From positions 147,661,140 to 147,725,139 of the forward strand of contig CM043955.1 of NCBI GenBank assembly GCA_014529385.2: 64,000 nucleotides of DNA, written 5' to 3'. The position numbers and the translations under genes were made by a program. This DNA is from Adiantum capillus-veneris (taxonomy: Eukaryota > Streptophyta > Polypodiopsida > Polypodiales > Pteridaceae). Below the pieces are notes generated by a model. The model was not told the origin of the DNA and made no database searches. It was given only the letters and a program-made list of their open reading frames with translations. How positions within the stretch are numbered: position 1 is the first letter of the stretch; each line of letters opens with the position of its first letter. This document shows positions 53,505 to 63,520 of this stretch, in pieces.

Positions 53505-53870
53505 GGGGCAATGAGCCATCAAATATTAGAAGAACTAGAATTCTAACCTTGTCTCAAGAACTACGGACCAAGAGACACTCCCAAGTAGATAGTTTCTATG
53601 GAACGTATAAGAGTAATGGAAGAGTTCAAAGGTTTCCTCAGATTGGATGGAAATCAACCTCCAACTGCAAAGGGGCGGAAGGGAGCTTGATTGGGAGACC
53701 TACCAATCGAGCAGGGACAAAAGTCAGCCTTAGTAATCCACTGGCAATTGCAAGTGGAAGGGCTATTGCTCAACGGATAAAGATATCATGCTGATCTTTC
53801 CCAAAATTTTATATCAATGGGAAGGTTTGGCACCTCGATGACGGATCTTCACCACAATATTCGCCTGTTA
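53505..53870 (+). pseudogene. Plastid-type 23S rRNA fragment (domain V), decayed
   Basis: Plus-strand sequence follows bacterial/plastid 23S rRNA in order: AACTAGAATTCTAACCTTG, GTAGATAGTTTCTATGG, AAAGGTTTCCTCAG, GGAAGGGAGCTTGATTG, TCGAGCAGGGACAAAAGTC, AGTGGAAGGGCTATTGCTCA, AACGGATAAA, TGCTGATCTTTCCC and GAAGGTTTGGCACCTCGATG. Many substitutions and small deletions (for example the GGGATAACAGG block is lost) show it is not functional. Plastid is preferred over mitochondrial origin on remembered wording; a search would decide. It looks like nuclear-inserted organelle DNA. Confidence 0.85.
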
Positions 53871-53929
53871 TCCCCTCTCATTATAGGAACTCTTTGTAGA
53901 TTCTCTACTAGGGTCACTTGCCTTTAAAA

Positions 53930-54035
53930 TTTACCATGCAAGTACCACCTTGAATCGAGCTCATGATCTTGCGCTCACAAAGAGCACCATGGGTGCTTGC
54001 CTAATGCTCTATGAAGCCACATCAAAAAAAGTAGC
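53930..54035 (-). repeat. Possible tRNA-derived SINE head
   Basis: The minus strand has ATAGAGCATTAGGCAAGC, resembling a pol III A box, and about 45 bases later GAGCTCGATTCAAGG, resembling a B box (GGTTCGANTCC). Spacing fits a tRNA-like promoter. No tail or second copy was seen, so this is tentative. Confidence 0.3.
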
Positions 54036-54255
54036 TTCCTCTCCTTTCTCCCCTCATGCGAGCCATTCTGTCATCTTATATGCATGGTCGTTAGCTACCT
54101 TGACATGTCTCCCTAGCTCGCCTCACATAACATGAGCCAATTCCTCCCACGCCTCGCTTGACATTATCTCTTCATTGTTGCTTTTCTAACAAGGTGAAGA
54201 TCACTTAAGCATGTCAAAATATGTAATCCTCTCAAAAAGAGTCTCTTATCTTAAT
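54036..54255. other. Short unassigned stretch
   Basis: Nothing recognised; no repeats or motifs of note. Confidence 0.4.
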
Positions 54256-55333
54256 TTTCTTTTTTGTAAAACTCAAAATTGTGAGTGATTGTATTATAAA
54301 GTCACCAATAGATATACAAATCATCCTCAAGCTCAGGCCGAGCCTTGAGGGACGGGCTTAGTTACAAGTACCTAGTAGCTAACTACGGCACAGGGCATGA
54401 TAGGATGGCGAGGGTTTCCCTAAGACAATCCTCCGAGCTAACTACGGCACAGGGCATGATAGGATGCGAGGGTTTCCCTAAGACAATCCTCCGAGCTATA
54501 CCTTTTACTTACCACATATATTATCTCCTTGGTTTCTTGTACAATATCTGGGAAGGTAGCCACAGACAGGTCGCTATCGAAGACACGACAGTTCCTGGCC
54601 TTCTAGATATTACTAAAGAAACAGTATTTGACCATTTGAGTACAAATTAGCAATGCAAAACTTCAAAACTGTTTGCCACCAAGGCACAAATCCCTCTTGA
54701 AAAACCCTATCTTCCACATCCTTTGTATCCATTTGCAAGGCCTCTAATAGCCGAGCATTCCATGAAAAGGTGGCCAAGGTCTTCGCTAGCCAATCTGCAC
54801 CCTGAACATCTTATGTTCTTTGTGACCTCTACCCATCGAGCCTCTGACCATTGTTTCTTTCACTGCTTTTTAAAGGGGCGAACCAATCAGCCCCATGAAT
54901 TAACATTTGGTAAATGCCCTTGGTATGGGGTTTAGAGAATCGGCTACTCATGGGCCATTTCCAAGCTTTCCACTCAAAAGTAGATTCACAGATGGGCATG
55001 AGAACATGGTCCATGCCTTCTACAAACCTTGGTCATGATAGCCCAAGATTGGTCTTGATTTGCGATTGATACCACAAAGTTAGCACACAGGGTCTCCACA
55101 TGAACAACACGGTTGAGAATTCCAAGGCCACCTTGGACCAAAGATCGAGCAATACCTTCCCACTTTTTCCATTGCCACAATGCAGAGGCTTTATTGTTGT
55201 TCCTCCATAAGAATCTTTTAACTGGTTTTAAAAACTTCTTCCAACTACATTTGGCTATTTTGAGGAGCGGACTGGTGAAGACAATATAAGGAAGCATAAA
55301 TGAATTGATCACTTTGACCAGACTCTCGAACAC
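54256..55333 (-). pseudogene. LINE fragment L2 (3' part, minus strand)
   Basis: Minus strand: VINSFMLPYIVFTSPLLK, CSWKKFLKPVKRFLWRNN, VQGGLGILNRVVHVETLC, WKAWKWPMSSRFSKPHTK, then RCSGCRLASEDLGHLFME, a C-X2-C...H-x3-C zinc finger (zf-RVT type). The 3' UTR follows with CTCAAGGCTCGGCCTGAGC, the palindromic AATTGTGAGT end and an A-run. The 5' part including RT is missing. A 59-bp unit (GAGCTAACTACGGCACAGGG) is duplicated at 54,377-54,497. Deletions and stops are frequent. Confidence 0.8.
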
Positions 55334-55690
55334 TTGAACAATTTTTTTTTGTTTGGAGAGATTATTTTAATAAGAACCAACCATTATATTAGTACCATGA
55401 TCAATTCGAGCCATGGCCACATACATTCCAATGGAAACTAATAAACAAAAGAAACCCCAACTCCGCATCCCTCAAATTTTAATAGACCTTGTGGTAAGAG
55501 TTACCCAATTCCACTCGTCAGGGAACATCTTGAACATTTTATATCTAAGTAAAGCGAGAAGAAATTAAATGCTCTGACTGAACTTTGGAAAGAGTATAAA
55601 GTTACCAAGACTTGCTTAAATTTTTCAATTTCCTATTTGGAGAAGATAATGTATTTCAGTCACAATTGTGAGTTTTGTTAGGAAAAAAAC
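55334..55690. other. Spacer ending in a plus-strand LINE tail
   Basis: Mostly unassigned. At 55,651-55,690 the plus strand has CAGTCACAATTGTGAGTTTTG followed by an A-rich run, the LINE 3' end signature. It faces the tail of L3. Confidence 0.5.
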
Positions 55691-55722
55691 AATTTCCTTT
55701 GTTTTCAAAACTCACAATTGTG
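55661..55722. repeat. Facing LINE tails form an inverted repeat
   Basis: 55,661-55,677 (CACAATTGTGAGTTTTG) is perfectly complementary to 55,706-55,722 (CAAAACTCACAATTGTG), loop 28 bp. Each arm is the conserved 3' end of a LINE copy. Confidence 0.85.
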
Positions 55723-56177
55723 AGTGATTGTATTAAAATGCCATCAAAAAATTTACAAATTAGCCTCAAGCTCATACTGAGCCTTGAGGGTAGATGATTA
55801 CCGTATTACTACCGAAGGTCCAGACCTTTACTCAGCAAGGCTTGAGCAAATGGCGAGGGAAGGATTAAGCCAATCATCCGAGTTTTGCATTTTACCAATA
55901 ACATATATTAACTCCTTACTTTTTTGTACAACCTCTAAGAAGCTAGCCACCGAGAGGTCGTTGTCAAAAACTCCGCAACTCTTGGTCTTCCAAATATCAC
56001 TAAAGAAACAATATCGGACAGTTTCAGTACAGTATAAAAGTGCAGGACTTCGAAATTGTTTCCCACCAATGCACAAATCCTTCTTGAAAAACTATGTCTT
56101 CCATGTTGTATCCATTTGCACACCTTCCCTGCCAGGCATCTTATTGCCGGGCATTCCATGAATAGGTGGGCTAGGTC

Positions 56178-56506
56178 TTCACTAGCCAGTCTTCACCCTG
56201 AACATCTATTGGGCCCGATATCACGAGACTGAATCTTTACACCTATTGGCAAAACCACCACAGTATCTTCCACAAAAATATCTTCATAAAATGAGGCCAC
56301 TATGGTTTCCAAAAGTTCTTCATGACCTCAACCCATCGAGGTCTTCGCTAGCCAGTCTGCACCCTGAACATCTATCGGGCCCGATACCACGGGGATGAAT
56401 CTTTACACCTATTGGCAAAACCCCCACAGTATCTTCCACAAAAATATCTTCATAAAATGAGGCCATTGCGGTTTCCAAATGTTCTTCGTGACCTCAACCC
56501 ATCGAG
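56178..56506. repeat. Tandem duplication of about 163 bp in L3
   Basis: CACCCTGAACATCTAT, ACACCTATTGGCAAAACC and CATAAAATGAGGCCA occur in both halves with few differences, about 163 bp apart. Confidence 0.85.
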
Positions 56507-56884
56507 CTTCCGACCAATTTTTCTTGCATTGTTTGTTTAGAGGGGCAAACCAATCGGCCTCATGCATTAGCTCTTGGAAGATGCCCTTGGTATGAGGTTT
56601 AAAGAATCGATTGCTCATGAGCCATTTCCAAGATTTCCATTCAAAAGTAGATTCCCAAATCGGCATCAAGATATTATCCAGGTCTTCTGCTGCTCTGTCA
56701 ACAAATTCTCAATGCCATTGAGTTGAAACTAGTTAGCGAACTAGTCAAAGGATATCTAACACTTGCTATTTCCATCCTAGAAGTGGATCAATCATTGGAG
56801 TCCTTTATTGTTCATATTCCTTGCAATTTCCCTCCAGTAAGGGTTCAAAATTACACCACCAGCTTTAGATAGCCAAGGGGACCA

Positions 56885-56889
56885 TTGAG
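56885..56889. other. TTGAG target-site duplication of Q (left copy)
   Basis: TTGAG here and at 59,431-59,435 flank the Q relic exactly at its TG and CA ends. Confidence 0.85.
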
Positions 56890-57051
56890 TGTCACAAACG
56901 GGAGCGCATAACAATATAAAATACATTCAAATAAATAGAATTTATCACTTTTTACTTAAGCCAAAGGATATAGAGAGAAATAGAGAGAGAGAGAGAGAGA
57001 GATAGAGAGTGAGAAGATCGACACAATACTGGGACCAGAAGATGGGCGGGT

Positions 57052-57072
57052 CCCCCCCCCCCCCCCCCCCCT
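57052..57072. repeat. Poly-C run, 21 bases
   Basis: An uninterrupted C tract in the left LTR copy of Q. The right copy has a much shorter run at the same place (about 57,597-57,604), so it expanded after insertion or was miscounted in assembly. Confidence 0.8.
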
Positions 57073-57426
57073 GTAATAGTATCTTTATTACTGAGGAGAA
57101 GTCTATACAAGCACTTTAACGTATTACCACGTTCATTCTAGAAAAAGACTTGATGGTTCCCAGAAGCCACGGCTTCCGATTCCTAGGGCAAAACCCTATT
57201 CCAAGGAACTTCCGTTCCTTATTCCAAATCCTTGAGAACCAAGGTTCTCGCCTCTGGATCTCACCTTCCAGACTCAGGGCATGACATCCCTGCAACTCTC
57301 TTTTTCCAGAGTCCTCTTCTTGCAGAACAACTTTGCTTTCTCGGACACGAAGTCCTTACTTGGGAATCCCAACTTCCCGTATCTTCCCAGAGTCGTCCTC
57401 TTTTACAGAGAAAGAGAGGAGACCAT

Positions 57427-57438
57427 GCTCTAATACCA
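57427..57438 (-). other. Primer-binding site of Q
   Basis: The minus strand reads TGGTATTAGAGCATGG, the Met-tRNA site with one change, one base after the LTR end. Confidence 0.8.
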
Positions 57439-57439
57439 C

Positions 57440-59430
57440 TGTCACAAACGGGAGCGCATAACAATATAAAATACATTCGGATAAATAGAATTTATCACTT
57501 ATCGCTGAAGCCAAAGGATATAGAGAGAAATAGATAGAGAGAGAGATAGAGAGTGAGAAGATCGACACCGTACTGGGGACAAGAAGATGGGTTGGTCCCC
57601 CCCCTCCCGTAATAGTATCTTTATTATTGAGGAGAAGTCTATACAAGAACTTAACCGAGCGTATTACCACATTCGTTCTAGAATAAGACTTGATGGTTCC
57701 TGGAAGCCTCGGCTTCCTATTCCTAGGGCAAAACCCTATTCTAAGGAACTTCCATTCCTTATTCCAAATCCTCGAGAATCAAGGTTCTCGCCTCTGGATC
57801 TCACTTTCCAGACTCAACGGCATGACATCCCTGCAACTCTCTTTTCCAACTCTGTTTCCAGAGTCCTCTTCCCGCAGAACAACTCTGCTTTCCCGGACAC
57901 GAAGTCCTTACTTGGGAATCCCAACCGCCGGATCACAACTTGAGAGACTACCTCTCTCCGATTCATGGATCTACTTCCCAAACTCGGGTACGAAACCCTT
58001 GGGCTGATCTGGCTCTAGTTCCTCAGAGCGCTTTTCTCCTACAGAGGCTCATGCCTTCCTCTGCTCCTACTCCCTCACAAAGAGGAAGTACACATGCAAT
58101 CAAATACTCAAAGATCATAACATGAAAATCGTTACCTTCAAAGTCTCGACGCTCGAAACGCAACTCGGGTCTCAAAAAGCAATTCCTCAGAAGAGATCTT
58201 TACATAGAAAATCCTCTCTTCCAATCCTACACACAAAGGTGTGTTGTGTGGTTCCTTCTCGTAAATCAGCGCCGTCTACGACGTTTATGGGCTGAAAACA
58301 GAGAAAAACAGCAGCTTGTCGCAATGGAAACACGCTTCGTAGGCACTTCTTCGCTAGGGAACTTGCGCATTGGGTTTTGACGACATCGGGTACACTTGGG
58401 ACAGTCATGAGCATCACCGGCAAACGTCTTCTTTGTGGGTGAACTCTGCAGCAGCATCTCCTTCTTGCAAAAACTGATCCTCCCTTTGAGTGAGGGCATA
58501 TGATGCTTTTATAGCTCCTGGCCACGGGAACGAATAGCTGCTCGCATAGAGATCGCGGCCATTTTATTTTATTTTAAAAAAATCACTGTTCTGCCAAAAA
58601 AAGAGAGAGAGAAAACGTTGGCTGATCTGTTGCCTTATTTATCAGATGGCTGTCCACTTATTAAATGGGCGACCAGCGTATTTTTAAAAATGGTATGAAT
58701 CTGCCCAAAAACTTAATAAAACCTTATAAGTTAAAAACAATGCTTTCACAGCACTTCCCAGGCGTCGTTGGATGCAATCACATGCACAGTTGCAATGCAG
58801 ACATAGATTTCCTGGACTTCCTCGCGAAAAAATATCCACTTTCTCGAAAAGCAATTCCGCTTTCTCAAAAAGCATCTGTTTTTTCCTCAAAGTTTCCTCT
58901 GAACCCATCTTCATTCAAGTGCTTGCTTTTCCTTGTGCACAATTCTAACACAATTCGGAATTTCCTCCTGACTATGGATATTGCCTTTCCGATGCACCCG
59001 TCACCCACCTTGTGACGCATTAGGAATACCCATCACCTAGTCTTTTCCTACCGAACTTACGGTACAATCTCCTTCACGATGCTCTATGTCACCCATCCTA
59101 TGACGCATCACAGATGTCCGTTCCCGGATTGTCGGATACTTCTTCCCAATGCTCCCTGTCACCCATCCAATGTGACGCATCAGAAGTACCCGTTCCTGGT
59201 GGCCTTACAGATATTCCCGTTCTCAGTGCTCCCGTCATTACTTTGAATGACGCACTAGGAACACTCCGTACTCGGATGTCTCCAGTGAGAAAAACCCTCT
59301 CACTTAAACTTCCAATAATTCATTTAGGATTATTTTTCCTTGGTGTTCCAAGCGAGAAAACCCTCTCACTTATAAATCCAATAATTCATTTAGAATTATT
59401 TTTCTGTAAGATAAAGCCAATTTAGCAACA
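57440..59430 (-). mobile_element. 5' LTR of Q, 1,991 bp
   Basis: Minus-strand ends TGTTGCTAAATTGGC...GTTTGTGACA. Unusually long for an element with a Met-tRNA primer. It contains diverged tandem units (58,990-59,270; phrase GTCACCC...TGACGCAT about four times) and a 62-bp duplication (59,279-59,404). No gene is visible inside. Confidence 0.8.
58990..59404. repeat. Tandem repeats in U3 of the Q LTR
   Basis: Four loose units of about 65-75 bp with CACCCATCC...TGACGCATCA...CCCGTTCC. Then two units of about 62 bp with GAGAAAACCCTCTCACTT and CCAATAATTCATTTAG. On the minus strand they lie near the LTR start, where promoter elements are expected. Confidence 0.75.
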
Positions 59431-59435
59431 TTGAG

Positions 59436-60058
59436 AAATGGAGTTCTGGAAGTATCTAGTTAGTTCACCCCATTCCAGTACCCATGTTGCTCTATTGCAC
59501 TTTCACACCAACTCTCCCGTGATACCACCTAGCCTCAAGCTAGACCACCTTAGGGCTAATAATTTGTCTTGCACCTCTATCCCTTTTCATTGACCACCTT
59601 TAGAGCAAAGTTTTGCCTTGTCCATTATATCCTTGGTCATGATAGCCCAAGACTCGTCTTGTTTTGCTATTGCAACCACAAACTTGGCACATAGAGCCTC
59701 AGCATGGACAGCAGGGTTGAGAATTATGAGGCCACCTTGGAGTACCTTGTCCATCATATCCTTGGCCATGATAGCCCAAGACTAGTCTTGTTTTGCTATT
59801 GCAACCACAAACTTGGCACACAGGGCCTCAACATGGACATCAAATTATGAGGCCACCTTGGAGTACCGGATGAGCGATAACTTCCCACTTTTCCCATTGC
59901 CATGGCGATGAGACTTTGGTGCTGTTCATCCTTTGACAGGTTTCAAAAACTCCTTCCATTTGCATTTGGCTATATATTAGGAGCGGGCTTGTGAAGGCAA
60001 TATAAGGAAGCAAAAATGTGTTGATCACTTCGACCTGACTCGAGAAGGGAAGCAACAC
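59436..60058 (-). pseudogene. L3 region downstream of RT
   Basis: 60,058-59,840: VEVINTFLLPYIAFTSPL, then VSSPWQWEKWEVIAHPV and LQGGLIILNPAVHAEALC. A 131-bp block is tandemly duplicated (59,617-59,747 and 59,748-59,883), repeating AKFVVAIAKQDESWAIMT. 59,580-59,436 contains CNRATWVLEWGELTRYFQ up to the Q insertion. Confidence 0.8.
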
Positions 60059-60099
60059 ATACTCCCACCTTCTTGTTTTTCTCTGGATCTTTTTGAGGG

Positions 60100-61200
60100 C
60101 CCACTAGAACCTTTGCTTGTGTGTTACATCCACCCGCAAATGATGAAATACCCTTCCTTTAGACACTATCTCCCCAGACCAGGTCGATGGGTCAAATGAG
60201 TCGTTTTTTGTAAGGAAGATTAGTCTAGACTTCTCAATACTACACTCGACCCCGAAGCCACAGCAAATGTCTACACAATCTCTAACGCCTTCCTGAGCAC
60301 CTGAGGGCAGGGCTTTCAAAAAGAGGAGGGAGTCATCTTCAAACATCTTGGCTAGGAGCTAGTCGTTGTCGGGAAAAGTTAAACCATGAAATTTTTGTTG
60401 CGTTGCAACAGCTTTGAGCATCATTATTAGAGGATGCGACCCAATGGCAAAGAGAAGAGGGGCCAGGGGGCATCCTTGCTTGATAGATTTTCACGCTTTA
60501 AAGGAGCCCACAATTTGATCATTGATCAAGAGCTTAGATTGACTACCTACACCCAGATGTGTATAAGACGACAAAGGCAAGACCCAAAGCCCAATGATTT
60601 CATGACATCTTCAATAAAGGACCACATAATCCTATCGTACGCCTTGTCCAGGTCTAGATGAAGCAAGATGCACTCCTGCTTCGTGAAGGTAGAGTTGTGT
60701 ACTCCATACCAACCACTGTTGCCAAGATGTTGTCATATATTGACCTTCCTTCGATAACCCCGTGCTGATGAGGGAGATGACTCTGTCCAGGAGGGGGGCA
60801 ATTCTAAGAGCGACTGCCTTGGCAATGATTTTGTATACCACAAACATCATAATTATGGGACGTCAGTGCTTAAGATGCGAGCAACAAACCTGTTTCGGGA
60901 TAATCTTGATAAGTCCTCTTTTCACACTAGGATGCAGTGACCCCTTGACAAAATCTTGCTTAGCCATATACGTGATTGAGACCTTGAGTCATCCCAGAAC
61001 TCTCTGAAGAATTCAGTGGTCAGACCACCCATCCTGGGGACTTCTCCTTGCCCATAGTTTGCAATGCCAGCGAGCACTCATCTTTCGAGAAGGCCATCTC
61101 AAGACGATTGGCTTCATATTGGAGAATTTTCCTATCGACACTCTCGAGCAAGGTCACTATGGCTTCATCCACTTCTTGAGAGCGGGTGTCTAGTTAGCCA
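60100..61200 (-). pseudogene. L3 reverse transcriptase (broken)
   Basis: RT would prime on nicked target DNA. In minus-strand order: SKDECSLALQTMGKEKSPG (about 61,095-61,040), EGRSIYDNILATVVGMEY (about 60,760-60,700), then PPGPSSLCHW-type debris where GCPLAPLLFAIG is expected (about 60,470-60,440, readable in another frame). 60,346-60,104 has MFEDDSLLFLKALPSGAQ with FEDD in place of the LINE catalytic FADD, and CGFGVECSIEKSRLIFL. Stops and frameshifts are numerous. Confidence 0.8.
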
Positions 61201-61640
61201 ATGATTTGGCTTAGATGATCAAGCATCATCCTAGCGATTTCATCTTGGTCTTGAGAAGCATTCCCATTCTCATATGTGAGCAAGTGGACGAAGCCCCGAT
61301 TTTTCTTGGATTTTAAGGCCCTAAAAAAATGTGCTTGATTAGTTGCCTCTAGCTGAAGGAAGGTCTCTCTAGATATCAACCTCGCCCTCCTGGCGTCCTT
61401 GAGTTGCTGCTCAGCTAGGTTGGCTTTAGCTTCTAGCCACCTTTTGTGTTTTTCTCCGAAGGCCGACTCAAAAAAAAAACCACTTCCAACTCCCCACCCC
61501 AGCACCTCCCTCTCTTTCTTTCTTTGCCTCGGTTTCTACTCCCCCCTGCAATCCCTCTCCTTATGCCAAGTGGCACGGGCCTCCAAGGTGCAATAGAGAT
61601 GGTTGAGATGTCTTTCTAGGTGCATTAGATATAGTTGAGA
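61194..61640 (-). pseudogene. L3 segment upstream of RT
   Basis: 61,505-61,194 is open for 103 codons: AFGEKHKRWLEAKANLAE, EQQLKDARRARLISRETF, QAHFFRALKSKKNRGFVH, ARMMLDHLSQIIG. This alpha-helical, charged region between endonuclease and RT is typical of plant LINEs. Homology seems to reach about 61,640; no endonuclease domain is seen beyond. Confidence 0.7.
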
Positions 61641-62470
61641 TGTCTTTCTTTTTTTCTTTGCCATACACTTGTGAGTGGAGAGATGTTTTATTGACTCGGA
61701 AAAGAATATACAATCAACCTCAAACACTGCCAATTGGAGGAAAATTTTCCAAAAGGGGCTTGTTCACAAACGAAGCAGTACACAGATATAGAGCTGTCAC
61801 TAAGTGCATGATTCCATTCTTTGAATTAGCGGCTGTCCTTTTCATTTTTAAAGGCAAAAGCAAAGAAAACTCGAAAAAAAAGGTGTGGTGCCATTAGGGA
61901 TAGGTCTTAAAGTCAAGTTTTCGTCCTTTCAAAATGTATTTTAACAAGTCAAAAAACCAAAGGGGAATCGCATGAGATTAAAAAACCCAGTTTAGTATTG
62001 TAGGGCACATACCTAGATTCCTCGAGGCTCCATGAAAGAAATAGTGTAACAAACTTATCATATCCCATCTCGTAGTGCGAAGACTCGAGAAGCTCTATAA
62101 TTTTAAGTTTCGTGTTGCTTTACAACAATGTCAGGTCACAATAGTACTATAGCACAAATCTATCATAGTGTATGTATGCAATGATTCCCTGCATCACATA
62201 CCTACTACCTATTTTGATTGAGATCATCTTCTGTTGTCAATAGCAATTCCTTTAGGGGCCGTAAAAAGTCGATTATTGTGACATCCTGAGGTCGTATGAT
62301 GGGTCTTGTTGCATCAGGTATGTATTTATTATGGTTGATGTATCTCATACTTGAGTTTCTCTTTAAGAAAAGGTATTCCGGCAAAGGGAGGGGGGGGGGG
62401 GGGGGGTGGGTGGGTGGGGGGTACACACAAACAAAGATTCCCATGGGTATTTGCAAAGGAGTCCTTCTCC
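61641..62470. other. Unassigned DNA with poly-G run
   Basis: No recognised coding. A G run lies at 62,390-62,406, followed by GGGT repeats, immediately before L4. Apparent Gly- or Pro-rich frames here come from the run. Confidence 0.5.
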
Positions 62471-63520
62471 CTTTCCCGCCATAGTTAGCGTGATCAATTC
62501 ATTTTTGCTCCCTTTCATAGCATTCAATAGTCCGCTCCTAAAGGTAGCCAAATGCAACTAGAAAGAGTTCTTGAAACCAGTCAAAAGATTCTTATGGAAC
62601 AACACTAAAGACTCAACGCCTTGGCAACGGGCAGGATGGGATTCTGTAGCGAGACCGATTGAGAAGCGATCTTGGAATCAGTAACCCTAGTACTCATGCG
62701 AAGGCACAGTGTGCCAAGTTTGTGGTTGCAATCACGAAGCAAGACCAGGCATGGGCCATTGTGACAAAGGCCATGATGGACAACTCCAAACTAGGCTTGC
62801 AAAGAGACCAGTGGAAAGGGCTTGAGATGCATGATTGCCCCTCGGTGGTCAAACCTGAAACTTGGGGGCCTAATGGACAAGCTAGTTCGAAAATGTAACA
62901 GAGCAACACATGCCTTGGAATGGGGAGAGGCAACAAGGTACTTTCACAACTCTTTGATCCACTGGTCCCCTTGGCTTTCTAAGGTGGGAAGCGTCCTATT
63001 GAACCCATTTTGGAGGAGGTGGGAAAAAAAAAGACGACTAGGTCAATTTTGGGACAGCACCAGCAGTAGCTAAAAAGGAGCAGACCAACTGACCTCCCAG
63101 TTTCACCTCAGTGGGACAGGAAGACTGCTTGCCAATAGAGTTATAGAACGGCTGGACAAATATCGGCTACCTGTAGATGAGTCTAGTTTCGAATGGAAAG
63201 CATGGCGTTGGTCCCCGAACAGACATTTTCTTAAAAGTGGAATAAGACAATTGAGGCTGCTTTGACTAACCGACATGGCTAGGTATATAGGTTCCTGTTC
63301 TGGTCAAGGTTTGCCCTTTGCTCATCCAAGTTTTTCTGTGATGTCCTCTTCAAAGTCATGGGTTGGCTCTTGTGTTAGCCAATATATCTATGGTTGCTGG
63401 AAGACGTCATGGCTTGGCACAAACACGACTAGAAGTTTCAATTTTTTGGTGTTACTAATATACTTCACTCACCATTGTGAGTGAATTATATTAGTAACAT
63501 AGTGAGTTCTTTTTTTTTTA
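62470..63520 (+). pseudogene. LINE fragment L4 (3' part, plus strand)
   Basis: Plus-strand frames: about 62,490-62,600 IAFNSPLLKVAKCN-type sequence with stops, 62,659-62,898 LGISNPSTHAKAQCAKFV, VAITKQDQAWAIVTKAMM, then 62,822-63,073 LVRKCNRATHALEWGEAT, RYFHNSLIHWSPWLSKVG. The zinc finger is not readable. The 3' end carries the TCACTCAC...GTGAGTGAA signature and a T-rich run. The RT part is missing. Confidence 0.75.
63451..63498. repeat. 22-bp inverted repeat at the LINE L4 3' end
   Basis: Arm 63,451-63,472 (GTTACTAATATACTTCACTC plus AC) pairs with 63,477-63,498 with one mismatch and a 4-bp loop. Other LINE copies show only the inner palindrome (CTCACAATTGTGAG), so this copy has a longer stem. 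Confidence 0.85.

Larger units (their letters stand above)
55784..56889 (-). pseudogene. L3 C-terminal part with zinc finger and 3' UTR
   Basis: 56,669-56,409 encodes MMPIWESTFEWKSWKWLM, SNRFFKPHTKGIFQELMH, then KNIWKPQWPHFMKIFLWK. Upstream, to 56,884, follows the section joining to 59,436. The zinc-finger segment (CSGCRLASEDL-like and ECPAIRCLAGKVCKWIQ) lies at about 56,220-56,090. A block of about 163 bp is duplicated (56,178-56,340 and 56,341-56,506), containing the end of the coding region. Confidence 0.75.
56890..59430 (-). mobile_element. LTR relic Q: partial LTR, primer site, full LTR
   Basis: The left copy (56,890 to about 57,372) and the start of the right LTR (57,440-59,430) both begin TGTCACAAACGGGAGCGC and match for about 480 bp. 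After that the left copy jumps into about 54 bases of leader, then a Met-tRNA primer site (57,427-57,438). The right LTR runs on to AGCAACA at 59,430. TG...CA ends and TTGAG duplications are intact, so the element inserted whole and later lost its interior together with most of one LTR. Confidence 0.8.
55700..61640 (-). mobile_element. LINE L3, RT-containing, split by relic Q
   Basis: Minus-strand LINE. Between 61,640 and 59,436 it encodes the pre-RT region, RT and following segment; it resumes at 56,884 after the Q insertion and runs to its 3' tail at 55,700. TTGAG flanks Q on both sides. Across the join the reading continues without a stop: FQNSIS... on the right is followed by WSPW-type sequence on the left, as in copy L4 at 62,880-62,990. 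Two internal tandem duplications are present. Frames are broken throughout. Confidence 0.8.

Noticed and set aside
53930-54035. Functional tRNA gene
   Set aside because: Only loose A- and B-box resemblance; no acceptor or anticodon stem can be folded by eye, so it is listed only as a possible SINE head.
58187-58525. Basic minus-strand frame with Arg/Cys-rich sequence
   Set aside because: Lies wholly inside the Q LTR, with no family motif.
62205-62484. Pro- or Gly-rich frames
   Set aside because: They span the poly-G run and GGGT repeats, and no homologous motif is visible.
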